Shown here piece by piece: positions 17,683 through 25,398 of a DNA stretch of 64,000 nt (position 1 is the stretch's first letter; every line of letters starts with the position of its first letter). This stretch comes from Ornithinimicrobium cavernae. GTDB taxonomy: Bacteria > Actinomycetota > Actinomycetes > Actinomycetales > Dermatophilaceae. A model generated the notes under the pieces. It searched no databases. It had not been told where the DNA came from and saw only the letters and a program-made list of their open reading frames with translations. Where the stretch lies: assembly GCF_003121625.1 (NCBI RefSeq), contig NZ_QDDJ01000007.1, positions 1 to 64,000 of the forward strand, written 5' to 3'. A program made the position numbers and the translations under genes.

Positions 17683-18447
17683 TCACCGTCGCTCGAGCGG
17701 GCCCTCCTCGGTCGGCTCCGGGCGGGGGGTCACCAGCTGGGCGTGCTGGGGGCGGACACCACCGGTGAACGCCGGCAGCTCGAACGTGTCGGCGCCGCTG
17801 ACCTGGTAGCCGAGGCCGAGGATGTCCGCCCACGCGCGGTAGTTGCTCACGGTGGGGTCATCCTCCAGGGCCTGCAGCAGCGCGTCGCGGTCACCGACCG
17901 CGGTGATCGTGTAGGGCGGGGAGTAGACACGGCCCTGGAGGTAGAGCGTGTTGCCGACGCACCGCACGGCGCTGGTGGAGATGATCCGCTGGTCCTGCAC
18001 CATCATCGCCTCGGCGCCACCAGCCCAGAGGGCGTTGATGACGGCCTGGACGTCCTGCTGGTGGACCACGACGTCGTCGACCGTGTAGCCCTCGGGCAGC
18101 GTCTCCAGGGTGTAGCCCGCGTCATCGAGCGCCACCTGGACGCCCGGCCCTTCCACCGCGACGGTCCCCACCGCGGCGGCCAGCTCGTCGGCGGCGGCGT
18201 TGGCGGGCAGGCGACCGGTGGCACTCAGCTCGTCGACCTGGGTCTGCAGCTCAGTAGCCTGCTGGGCGAGCTCGGCGACCTGCTCGTTGCGCTCGGTGAT
18301 CAGCGCCGGGAGGCTCTCCGGCTGCGACTCGGCCGGGTGGTCCTCCGCCAGGGCGGCGGACGTGCCGAACAGCAGCCCCGCCCCCAGAGCCATCACCGGG
18401 ACGAGGGCACGCCAGGGGCTACGGCCCGTGGTCTCCTGCTCGCTCAC
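17683..18447 (-). CDS. DUF881-family membrane-anchored protein
   Basis: 254 residues from the GTG at 18447, preceded by GGAAGG. A signal-anchor helix (ALVPVMALGAGLLFGTSAALA, about residues 14-34) is followed by a coiled coil (ITERNEQVAELAQQATELQTQVDELSA, split by its heptads) and the DUF881 core with GPGVQVALDDAGY, VVHQQDVQAVINALWAGGAEAMMVQDQR and YSPPYTITAVGD. DUF881 (YlxW/YlxX-like) proteins sit beside crgA in actinobacteria and are suspected division or envelope factors. It is convergent with pknB. Its usual divergent neighbour crgA is now separated from it by an IS110 element. Confidence 0.88.
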   Translation of the reverse strand: MSEQETTGRSPWRALVPVMALGAGLLFGTSAALAEDHPAESQPESLPALITERNEQVAELAQQATELQTQVDELSATGRLPANAAADELAAAVGTVAVEGPGVQVALDDAGYTLETLPEGYTVDDVVVHQQDVQAVINALWAGGAEAMMVQDQRIISTSAVRCVGNTLYLQGRVYSPPYTITAVGDRDALLQALEDDPTVSNYRAWADILGLGYQVSGADTFELPAFTGGVRPQHAQLVTPRPEPTEEGPLERR

Positions 18448-18692
18448 TGGTCTACCTTCCTTCTGTCGGTGGGTTCGGATCTCCTGCTGATGCACCCCTG
18501 GTCCCCACCGGGCCACCGCCAAGTTCGCTCGACCTTTGAGGTCCACCATGAGTTCTGCGGGGTCCGGTGGCCCAGGACGCCCAGACCGGCTACAGGGCTG
18601 TGCGCCGGAGAGCGCCGATCAGTGAGCGACCGGCTGCGGGGTCCCGGGACCACCGGGTGGCTTCCCACTGCTCCAACAGTTAGGAAACCAAG

Positions 18693-19933
18693 ATGAGTGT
18701 CACCCCGATCGATGGATCCGCGCGAATCTGCGCAGGCCTGGACTGGGCCAAGGACGACCACGCCGTCTGCATCATCGACGCCGATGGGCAGGTGCTGGAC
18801 CGGTTCATGGTCACCCACACCGCCGCCGGCCTCAAACACCTGATCGCCCGCCTGCTGAAGGCCGGTGTGCTCGAGATCGGTATCGAACGCGGCGACGGGC
18901 CGGTCGTCGAGGCACTGCTCGCCGCAGACCTGGTCGTGCTGGTGATCGCCCCGAACCAGGTCAAGAACCTGCGCTCCCGGTATGGGTCGGCCGGCAACAA
19001 GGACGACCGGTTCGACGCCTACGTCCTGGCCGACGTGGTCCGCACCGACCGGCGCCGCCTCACACCGCTGACCCGCTCCACCCCCGGAACCATCGCCATG
19101 CGCTCCACCGTGCGCGCGCGTCGGGACCTGGTCGAGCACCGGGTCGCTGCCGCCAACCAGCTGCGGGCGCACCTGCAGATCGTGTTCCCCGGCATCGTGG
19201 GCCTGTTCGCCGCGCTGGACTCGGCGATCAGCCTGACCTTCCTGGAACGGTTCACCACCCAAGCAAGAGCCGACTGGCTCACCCCTGCCCGGCTTGGTAC
19301 CTGGCTGGGCAAGCAGGGCTACCCCGGCAGGGTTGCCCCCGAGGTGCTGCACACCCGGCTGCTGGCCGCGCCGCGTGGCACCACCAGCACCGACGCTCAA
19401 GCACACGCCGCGGTCACCCTGGCGTTCGTGGCCACGCTGCGAAGCCTCAACGTCAGATCGAGGTCCTGGCCGACTCGATCGCCGACCAGCTCGAGGTCCA
19501 CCCCGACGCGCACATCCTGACGTCGCTGCCCCGTGCCGGCACCGTGCGCGCCGCCCGCCTGCTCGCCGAGATCGGCGACGCACGCGGCAGGTTCCCCACC
19601 GCCGACTCCCTTGCCTGCTTGGCCGGTGTCGCTCCCTCGACCCGCCAATCCGGCAAGGTCAAGGCCGTCACCTTCCGATGGTCCGCAGACAAGGAACTGC
19701 GTGACGCACTGTGTGACTTCGCCGGAGACTCCCGCCACGCCAACCCCTGGGCCGCCGACCTCTATGCCCAGGCCATAGCCCGCGGCCACGACCACCCCCA
19801 CGCCGTGCGCATCCTCGGACGAGCCTGGGCCAACATCATCTGGCGCTGCTGGCAAGACGGCGTCGCCTACGACCCCAACCGCCACAACGCCCTCCAACGC
19901 ATCCTCAACAAAACCACCGCCATGGCCTCCTAG
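18693..19933 (+). pseudogene. IS110-family transposase, frameshifted
   Basis: Two frames together give an about 413-residue IS110 transposase, the normal length. The first (18693 to a stop near 19520) holds the DEDD-type RuvC-like domain: GLDWAKDDHA, IGIERGDGPVVEAL, and KDDRFDAYVLAD. The second continues the protein in another frame from about 19450 (QIEVLADSIADQL) through the Transposase_20 region LPRAGTVRAARLLAEIGD and GVAPSTRQSGK with the conserved Ser, to a stop at 19933. The break lies near 19452-19458 and looks like loss of one base. IS110 elements lack terminal inverted repeats, so the ends cannot be fixed from this window. It is inserted between crgA and the DUF881 gene. Confidence 0.88.
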
Positions 19934-20004
19934 AACCCGGAGGGTTGACACAGGGCAACTCATGGCTGCCCCTCGTCGACGTGTTGCCGTTCCAGCCTAA
20001 CTGC

Positions 20005-20027
20005 GTGCCCACGTATCCTGTGGGCAC
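20005..20027. promoter_or_regulatory. Perfect 8-7-8 inverted repeat upstream of crgA
   Basis: GTGCCCAC (20005-20012) and GTGGGCAC (20020-20027) are perfect inverted arms around GTATCCT. A -10-like TATCCT (20014-20019) sits in the spacer. It lies 79 bp upstream of the crgA start, between it and the IS110 element. It may be an operator on the crgA promoter; no clear -35 was found. Confidence 0.45.
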
Positions 20028-20105
20028 AGCGACCGGCTCAACCTCCGGTCGCGGAACCGGGCGGCGGCGAAGTCGCCCTGTCCACCCAGCGAAGGAGTAG
20101 TCGCC

Positions 20106-20357
20106 GTGCCGAAGTCCAAGGGCCGCGCCAACAAGAAGCCCCGTCAGGAGCGACCCGTCGACGTCGCCGCTCCGCCGCAGGTCAACCCGCCGTGGTTCGT
20201 GCCGGTGATGTGCGGGCTGATGATCTTCGGTGTGCTGTGGGTGACCACCTTCTACGTCACCAGTGGTGACTGGCCGCTGAAGATCGGCTACTGGAACCTG
20301 GTCATCGGCCTCGGCTCGATCATGGCCGGGTTCTTCATGGCCACGAAGTGGCGCTGA
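20106..20357 (+). CDS. crgA: CrgA: septation inhibitor/divisome membrane protein
   Basis: 83 residues, GTG start after GAAGGAG. The N-terminal MPKSKGRANKK is basic and cytoplasmic, followed by two transmembrane helices (PWFVPVMCGLMIFGVLWVTTFYV, here about residues 31-52, and LVIGLGSIMAGFFMATKW, 64-82). This is the canonical CrgA layout. CrgA interacts with FtsZ, FtsQ, FtsI and CwsA and tunes septum formation in Streptomyces and Mycobacterium. The gene normally faces away from the DUF881 gene; here an IS110 element occupies the intergenic region, so its promoter may have been displaced or altered. Confidence 0.96.
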   Translation: MPKSKGRANKKPRQERPVDVAAPPQVNPPWFVPVMCGLMIFGVLWVTTFYVTSGDWPLKIGYWNLVIGLGSIMAGFFMATKWR

Positions 20358-20364
20358 CGGACAG

Positions 20365-20398
20365 TTATCCACCAGTTATCCACAGGATGGGGATAACT
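20365..20398. other. DnaA-box-like cluster and hairpin after crgA
   Basis: TTATCCACC (20365-20373), a perfect DnaA box TTATCCACA (20376-20384), and TTATCCCCA on the opposite strand (20396-20388) lie within 34 bp. AGTTATCC (20374-20381) and GGATAACT (20391-20398) also form a perfect 8-bp inverted repeat. The site is between convergent crgA and the rhomboid gene, so it could be a terminator, a DnaA-binding site, or both. Confidence 0.5.
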
Positions 20399-20470
20399 AC
20401 ACCCGTGTGATTCTCTCCTGTGTGGAGGGAACGGAGCCGGTATGCCGCGGGGCCGGCTGGGTCCGGCCCC

Positions 20471-21370
20471 TCACCAGTAGTACTGCAGCAGGAGCGCGTT
20501 CTCGACGCTCTGGATCCGCCAGAGCGATGCCGCAGCGAGGAGCAGGAGCACTCCGAGGGCTGCCGGCCAGAACCACCGCCGCCGCGCGGCGTTCTCGACA
20601 GCGGTCCTGCCCCCGGGGGCGGTCAGGGCCAGGATGAGGGCGAGGACACCACCGGTGACTGCACCCCCGAGGTGGGCCTGCCAGGCGATGTTGGGGAGCA
20701 CGAAACCGAGCACGGTGTTGATCGCGAGCACCACGACGATGCCGCCGGTCTCCCGGCCGAGGTGCCGGTTGAGCACGAGGGTCGCGGCGAACAGGCCGAA
20801 CACCGCACCCGAGGCGCCCACCGTGGGCGTGGTCCACCCGGAGGCCTCACCCAACCGCTGGGGCAGCTGCGCCAGCAGCAGGAACCCGACGGACCCGCCG
20901 ATCGCGCTGATCACGAAGAGCACGAGGAACTTGAGCCGCCCCAGGAGCGGCTCGAGGTACTGCCCGGTGATCCAGAGCGCGAACATGTTGAACAGGATGT
21001 GCATGAACCCGCTGGGAGAGTGGGCGAACGCGGCCGTCAGGAAGCGCCACGGCTCGGTCTCGGCCAACAGGGGCACGAACATCAGCTCGAGGGTGACGCG
21101 GTCGTCCACCAGCTGGCCGACGTAGACGAGCGCGCAGACCGCGATCAGCGTCATCGTGACGAGCGGCCTCCCGCCCCGCGTCGGCGCACCGAACCGTGAG
21201 GTCGGCTGCCGGACCGTCCGGGCCTGGTCCCGCACGCAGTCGACGCACTGGATGCCGACGGCCGCCGGCCGCTGGCACTCCGGGCAGACCGGCCGGCCAC
21301 AGCGCTGACAGCTGACGTAGGACGTGCGGTCCGGATGGCGGGGACAGACCGGCGGGGCGGGGGCCGTCAT
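20471..21370 (-). CDS. Rhomboid-family intramembrane serine protease with zinc-ribbon
   Basis: 299 residues. The N-terminus has a B-box-like zinc-binding arrangement (Cys at about 9, 21, 24, 29, 32, 42, 45). The rhomboid domain begins near residue 70, with six or seven transmembrane helices. Catalytic residues are visible: Ser187 in GASGAVFG and His233 in QAHLGGAV, with MHILFNMFAL providing the conserved HxxxN. It would cleave membrane proteins within the bilayer; substrates are unknown. It is convergent with crgA and lies 10 bp after the cyclophilin gene on the same strand, probably co-transcribed. Confidence 0.93.
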   Translation of the reverse strand: MTAPAPPVCPRHPDRTSYVSCQRCGRPVCPECQRPAAVGIQCVDCVRDQARTVRQPTSRFGAPTRGGRPLVTMTLIAVCALVYVGQLVDDRVTLELMFVPLLAETEPWRFLTAAFAHSPSGFMHILFNMFALWITGQYLEPLLGRLKFLVLFVISAIGGSVGFLLLAQLPQRLGEASGWTTPTVGASGAVFGLFAATLVLNRHLGRETGGIVVVLAINTVLGFVLPNIAWQAHLGGAVTGGVLALILALTAPGGRTAVENAARRRWFWPAALGVLLLLAAASLWRIQSVENALLLQYYW

Positions 21371-21380
21371 CGGAGGGGCC

Positions 21381-21899
21381 TCACTGGGAGACGGTGACCT
21401 TCTCGATCACGACGGGCTCGACGGGCTTGTCGCTGCGGCCGGTCTGGACCGTGGCGATCGCGTCCACCACGGCCTTGCTCTCCGCGTCAGCGACCTCGCC
21501 GAAGATGGTGTGCTTGCCCATCAGGTGCGGGGTCGGGCCGACGGTGATGAAGAACTGGGAGCCGTTGGTGCCCTTGCCCATCCGCTTGCCCGCGTTGGCC
21601 ATCGCCAGGACGTAGGGCTCGTTGAAGTTCTTGTCGGGGTGGATCTCGTCGTCGAAGGTGTAGCCCGGGCCACCGAAACCCTCGCCCAGCGGGCACCCGC
21701 CCTGGATCATGAAGCCGGGGATGACCCGGTGGAAGGTCAGGCCGTCGAAGAACGGCTGCGGGTTGGTGCGCCCGGCGTCGTCCTTGTAGTCCTGCTCGCC
21801 GGACGCCAGCCCGACGAAGTTCTGGACCGTCTTGGGGGCGTGGTCGGGGAAGAGGGTGATGTTGATGTCACCCTTGGAGGTCTGCAACGTCACGTTCAT
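21381..21899 (-). CDS. ppiA: Cyclophilin-type peptidyl-prolyl cis-trans isomerase
   Basis: 172 residues. I prefer the ATG at 21899, eight bases after GAGG, over the GTG six bases upstream. All cyclophilin landmarks are present: FFDGLTFHRVIPGFMIQGG, with the catalytic Arg and Phe, then ANAGKRMGKGTNGSQFFIT, and HLMGKHTIFGEV with the Trp121-equivalent replaced by His as in many bacterial enzymes. No signal peptide, so it is cytosolic. It catalyses proline isomerisation in folding. In M. tuberculosis the homologous ppiA likewise lies close to crgA, supporting a conserved chromosomal neighbourhood. Confidence 0.95.
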   Translation of the reverse strand: MNVTLQTSKGDINITLFPDHAPKTVQNFVGLASGEQDYKDDAGRTNPQPFFDGLTFHRVIPGFMIQGGCPLGEGFGGPGYTFDDEIHPDKNFNEPYVLAMANAGKRMGKGTNGSQFFITVGPTPHLMGKHTIFGEVADAESKAVVDAIATVQTGRSDKPVEPVVIEKVTVSQ

Positions 21900-21940
21900 G
21901 TCCACATCCTCGCACGCGGGCGCGCGCAGAACTGCCGCCG

Positions 21941-23116
21941 TCAGCGTCGGTGCACCACCCGCTGTCCGCAGACGGCGACGGAGGGTTGGGTCGCAGCAAC
22001 AGGGTCGGACAGCGGATCGCCGTCGACAAGGATGAGGTCGGCGGGCGCGCCAGGCGAGATCCGTCCACCGCTGATCCCGAAGGCGTCAGCGGCACGGGAC
22101 GTTGCCGCCCTGAGCACCTCGACCGGCGACATTCCGCAGGCATGCAACGCAGCCAGCTCCGCACCCAGACTGGGGTGGGGCATGCCCGGGGAGCCCGCGT
22201 CCGTGCCGGCGATGACAGGGACGCCCGCCTCCAGGGCCATCCGGACCGCCTCACCGTGGGCCTGCACCACATCGGCGGCCTTGGCTGCAGCGTAGGCCGG
22301 ACCGCCACCCTCGGCGAGAGAGCGATAGACCGCAAGGGTCGGGCACAGCACCGTGCCGTTGGCAGCCATCATGGCGGCGGTCTCCTCCGTCAGGTAGACG
22401 CCGTGCTCGATGATGTCGATCCCCGCCCCGACCGCGTTGCTGATGCCCTCGGCACCGAGCGCGTGGGCGGCCACCCTGACGCCCCGCCGGTGCGCCTCGC
22501 TGGCCATGGCCGTGAGCTCCTCCGGCGTGAGCTCGCTGGCACCGACAACCTCCCCCTCGGCGCGCCCGTAGACGCCACCTGTCGCCGCGGTCTTGACCAG
22601 CGCAGCCCCGAGGAAGACCTGCTCGCGCACCCCACGGATGACAGCGTCCACGCCGTCACAGGCATTCACCCAGAACGGGTCATGACCGCCTGTCATCGCA
22701 ACAGTGCGCCCCGCGGCGAGGATCCGAGGTCCCTCGATGTGTCCCTGGGTCACCGCACGGGAGACGGCGATGGCGATGTCCCAGTTGCTGCCCAGGTCAG
22801 CCACCGTGGTGACCCCGCCCAACAGCTGCGCCCGGGCATTGGCGGCAGCGCGGATGGCAGTGACCTGCTCACCGTCCCGCTCCACGATGTCGGCCGGGTC
22901 GGAGCCACCGCTCCAGACGAGGTGCACATGACCGTCGATGAGGCCCGGTAGGAGCGTCGAGCCCTCGGCCTCGATCACCTGGTCGTCGGGCATCGGACGT
23001 ACCGAGCCGGCCGGTTCTACGGAGCGCACCATGCCGTCCGCACACACCACATCGGCGGTGCGCAGGTCGGGGGACTCTCCGTCCCAGGTGCTGGCACGTC
23101 GGAGGATGAGAGCCAT
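21941..23116 (-). CDS. Metal-dependent amidohydrolase A (prolidase/imidazolonepropionase-like)
   Basis: 391 residues; ATG at 23116 overlaps the upstream gene's TGA by one base (a GTG three bases earlier is also possible). Amidohydrolase features: GLIDGHVHL (first metal His pair), the putative carboxylated Lys in LVKTAATGG, His in VAAHALG and EHGVYL, and the metal Asp in AGTDAG. The C-terminal beta-sandwich ends with GAPADLILVDGDPL. It should hydrolyse a cyclic or peptide-like amide. It is a paralogue of the gene upstream, with which it is translationally coupled. The substrate is not deducible. Confidence 0.85.
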   Translation of the reverse strand: MALILRRASTWDGESPDLRTADVVCADGMVRSVEPAGSVRPMPDDQVIEAEGSTLLPGLIDGHVHLVWSGGSDPADIVERDGEQVTAIRAAANARAQLLGGVTTVADLGSNWDIAIAVSRAVTQGHIEGPRILAAGRTVAMTGGHDPFWVNACDGVDAVIRGVREQVFLGAALVKTAATGGVYGRAEGEVVGASELTPEELTAMASEAHRRGVRVAAHALGAEGISNAVGAGIDIIEHGVYLTEETAAMMAANGTVLCPTLAVYRSLAEGGGPAYAAAKAADVVQAHGEAVRMALEAGVPVIAGTDAGSPGMPHPSLGAELAALHACGMSPVEVLRAATSRAADAFGISGGRISPGAPADLILVDGDPLSDPVAATQPSVAVCGQRVVHRR

Positions 23117-24360
23117 CACCCAGCGCCGTGTCCGCGATCCATCACGACACTGCCACCCTGCACCACCATCCGCAGGTGCCGCTCCGGCTCCGCGAGTACC
23201 GTGGCGTCCTGCAGTGGGTCGCCGTCCACCACCAGGATGTCGCCGATCGCCCCCTCCGCGATGACACCGAGTTCGCCCTCCCGGCCGAGCAGTTGGGCCC
23301 CGACAGTCGTCGCGGACCCCAGGATGTCGGCGGCGGGCTGCACCTGGGCACGGATGCGGAACTCCTCGCTCTGGTGCGGCTGCATGCTCCCGAGCAGGTC
23401 GGTGCCGAAGGCGATCCGGACGTTTCCCTTTGCTGCCCGGTCCAGGGCATGCAGGCCTGCCTCGAGGACGTCAGAGACCTTGGCCTGGCTGGCCGGGGGC
23501 AGTCCGGCAGCCGCCCCGTCGACGTGCAGGCGCTCGTAGGTCACCAGCGTCGGCACCAGGAAGGCCTCGTGCTCCACAAAGAGCCGGACGCTCTCGTCGT
23601 CAATCAGGTTGCCGTGCTCGATGCAGCGCACCCCGAGCTCCAGTCCGCGGTTGACCGCGCGAGCGGTGTACGCGTGCCCCGTCACATAGCGGTTGGCGTT
23701 GCTGGCCTCCTCGACCGCTGCCCGGACCTCATCCGCGGAGAACTGCAGGGAGTCGACCCGGTCGGTGGGGGAGGCCACGCCACCGGAGAGCATCAGCTTG
23801 ATGTGGTGCGCCCCCGTGCGTAGCTGGTCGCGGCTGGCGCGACGTACATCGTCCACGCCGTCAACCACCGTGCCGATGTTCGGGCAGCACGTGTGATCAC
23901 CTACGAGAGCCTGTCTGCCGGGACCTCGTAGGTCGGCGTGGCCTCCGGTCGGGGACAGGGCCTTGCCTCCGAAGTGGACCCTGGGCCCGGCCCACAGCCT
24001 CTCCTCGACGGCAGCGGCAATGCCGAAGTCCGCGCCCCCGACATCGCGCACACTCGTGAAGCCGCGGTGCAGCATGCCGCGCAGGATGTTGCTGGTCCTC
24101 GCCGCCACGTAGTAGGCGGAGTCCTCCGCCTGACTGCCGAGGTCGGCGCTTCCCGCGGTGACGTGCACATGGGCGTCGATGAGCCCGGGCACCAGGTGCA
24201 GTCCCGAGGCATCGAGCACGGTCGCGGATGCCGGGGCGGTCAGGCCGACCCCCACCTCGACGATCCGCCCGTCGACGATCAGGACATCGTTGGGGCGTGC
24301 TTCCTGGGCATCCACGTCACACACCGAGCCGTGGCGGAGGAGCAGGGACTGCTGGGTCAT
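23116..24360 (-). CDS. Metal-dependent amidohydrolase B
   Basis: 414 residues from ATG 24360, preceded by GAGGAAGG. Amidohydrolase motifs in order: GLIDAHVHVTAG, IKLMLSGGVAS with the carboxylated Lys, VTGHAYTARAV, CIEHGNLID, and AFGTDLLGS with the metal Asp. It ends with the usual GDILVVDGDPLQD composite domain. It is similar in architecture to the next gene but clearly diverged, suggesting sequential hydrolysis of related bonds. It is divergent from the RpiR regulator, and a candidate operator lies in the 78-bp gap between them. Confidence 0.85.
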   Translation of the reverse strand: MTQQSLLLRHGSVCDVDAQEARPNDVLIVDGRIVEVGVGLTAPASATVLDASGLHLVPGLIDAHVHVTAGSADLGSQAEDSAYYVAARTSNILRGMLHRGFTSVRDVGGADFGIAAAVEERLWAGPRVHFGGKALSPTGGHADLRGPGRQALVGDHTCCPNIGTVVDGVDDVRRASRDQLRTGAHHIKLMLSGGVASPTDRVDSLQFSADEVRAAVEEASNANRYVTGHAYTARAVNRGLELGVRCIEHGNLIDDESVRLFVEHEAFLVPTLVTYERLHVDGAAAGLPPASQAKVSDVLEAGLHALDRAAKGNVRIAFGTDLLGSMQPHQSEEFRIRAQVQPAADILGSATTVGAQLLGREGELGVIAEGAIGDILVVDGDPLQDATVLAEPERHLRMVVQGGSVVMDRGHGAG

Positions 24361-24413
24361 GGGCACCTTCCTCGAAGAGACTGACGACATCGTGACAGGA
24401 CCACGCGCAATCA

Positions 24414-24427
24414 GCAACAACTGTTGC
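24414..24427. promoter_or_regulatory. Candidate RpiR operator O1 (GCAA-N6-TTGC)
   Basis: GCAACAACTGTTGC, an inverted repeat, lies between amidohydrolase B and the divergent RpiR gene. It matches O2 (25305-25318) at 11 of 14 positions. Location and recurrence suggest autoregulation plus control of the amidohydrolase pair. Confidence 0.6.
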
Positions 24428-24438
24428 AGAATGGCGGA

Positions 24439-25311
24439 GTGAGCGCATCTGAGCAGCTGCCGGAGTGGGTCCGCACTCGACTGGAGGGCCGCACGGCGGG
24501 ACGTGGGACCGCGAAGGTGCTGCGTGCCCTGGGGACACACCCGCGTCAGATGTCCTTCGCCAGCACGGCCGAGGCGGCAGCCCTCGCGGAGGTGAACGCC
24601 GCGACCGTGGTGCGGGCCGCCCAGCTCCTCGGTTACACCGGATGGCCCGCCCTGCGCTCGGAGATCCGTTCCCGCTACCTGTCGGGCCTGTCGGCCTCCG
24701 AGGTGCTCACCGAGCACACCTCGAGCAGCGACGGGCCGGCCTGGGCGACACTGCGTCGCGACCTGCACAACCTGCAGGACCTCTCCCTCACCCTCGACGA
24801 GAACCAGATCGCGCGCGTGGCGCGAACGATCTTCGATGCCCGCGTCACACTCGTCCTCGGCTCCGGCAGCTTTGCTGCGCCTGGTCTGCAGCTCTCCCAC
24901 CTGGCACAGACCATCGGCCACGACGTCCGCCTCCATCGGGCGGGAGGCACCACCTTGTTCAACGCCGTGTCCCTGCTCCGCGAGGGTGACTGCCTCGTGG
25001 TCTTCCACCTGTGGCGGAGCCCGTGGCAGATCATCAACGCGATGCAGGCCGCAGCTCCGGGCGTGCGGATCGTGCTGGTGAGTGACCAGGCGCGGGAGGA
25101 TCTCGTGGCACTTGCCGACGAGCTGGTGCCGGTGCCGAGCGAGGGAGCCAGCATGTTCCCGTCTCTGGTGGCATCCACCACCATCGTTCAGGCGACCATC
25201 GCCGCCCTGGTGGCCATCGACCGCTCTGCAGCCATGGCTGCGAGCGATCGCGCGGAGCGCCTCTGGACCCGGTATGGGGTGTTTCCCGAACAGGATGCAG
25301 GTTTGCAATGA
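24439..25311 (+). CDS. MurR/RpiR-family transcriptional regulator
   Basis: 290 residues from the GTG at 24439 (a TTG fifteen bases upstream is also in frame; neither has a good Shine-Dalgarno site). Residues 1-77 are the RpiR helix-turn-helix domain (MSFASTAEAAALAEVNAATVVRAAQLLGY, recognisable by its EVNAATVVRAAQ helix). Residues about 125-245 are a SIS sugar-phosphate-binding domain with VLGSGSFAAPGLQL and VFHLWRSPWQI. Such regulators respond to phosphosugars or related ligands. It is flanked on both sides by GCAA-N6-TTGC palindromes and by the catabolic genes it probably controls. Confidence 0.88.
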   Translation: MSASEQLPEWVRTRLEGRTAGRGTAKVLRALGTHPRQMSFASTAEAAALAEVNAATVVRAAQLLGYTGWPALRSEIRSRYLSGLSASEVLTEHTSSSDGPAWATLRRDLHNLQDLSLTLDENQIARVARTIFDARVTLVLGSGSFAAPGLQLSHLAQTIGHDVRLHRAGGTTLFNAVSLLREGDCLVVFHLWRSPWQIINAMQAAAPGVRIVLVSDQAREDLVALADELVPVPSEGASMFPSLVASTTIVQATIAALVAIDRSAAMAASDRAERLWTRYGVFPEQDAGLQ

Positions 25312-25318
25312 CTATTGC
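25305..25318. promoter_or_regulatory. Candidate RpiR operator O2 (GCAA-N6-TTGC)
   Basis: GCAATGACTATTGC overlaps the RpiR stop codon and lies 81 bp upstream of the symporter start. The flanking T and A extend it to a 16-bp inverted repeat (25304-25319). It shares the half-sites and the central ACT with O1, supporting a common regulator for transporter and hydrolases. Confidence 0.6.
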
Positions 25319-25398
25319 ACTTATGTGAACTTCGCGATTCGATGGACCCCAGCCGGTTCTGCTCCGGCCAGAGAGAACACCCACTGACGGAGGTCCGG

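Noticed and set aside
19430-19470. Programmed frameshift in the IS110 transposase
   Set aside because: IS110 transposases are normally a single frame and I see no slippery heptamer at the break; a one-base deletion or sequencing error is simpler.
20365-20398. Chromosomal origin of replication
   Set aside because: Only three DnaA-like nonamers, no AT-rich unwinding element, and no dnaA/dnaN nearby.
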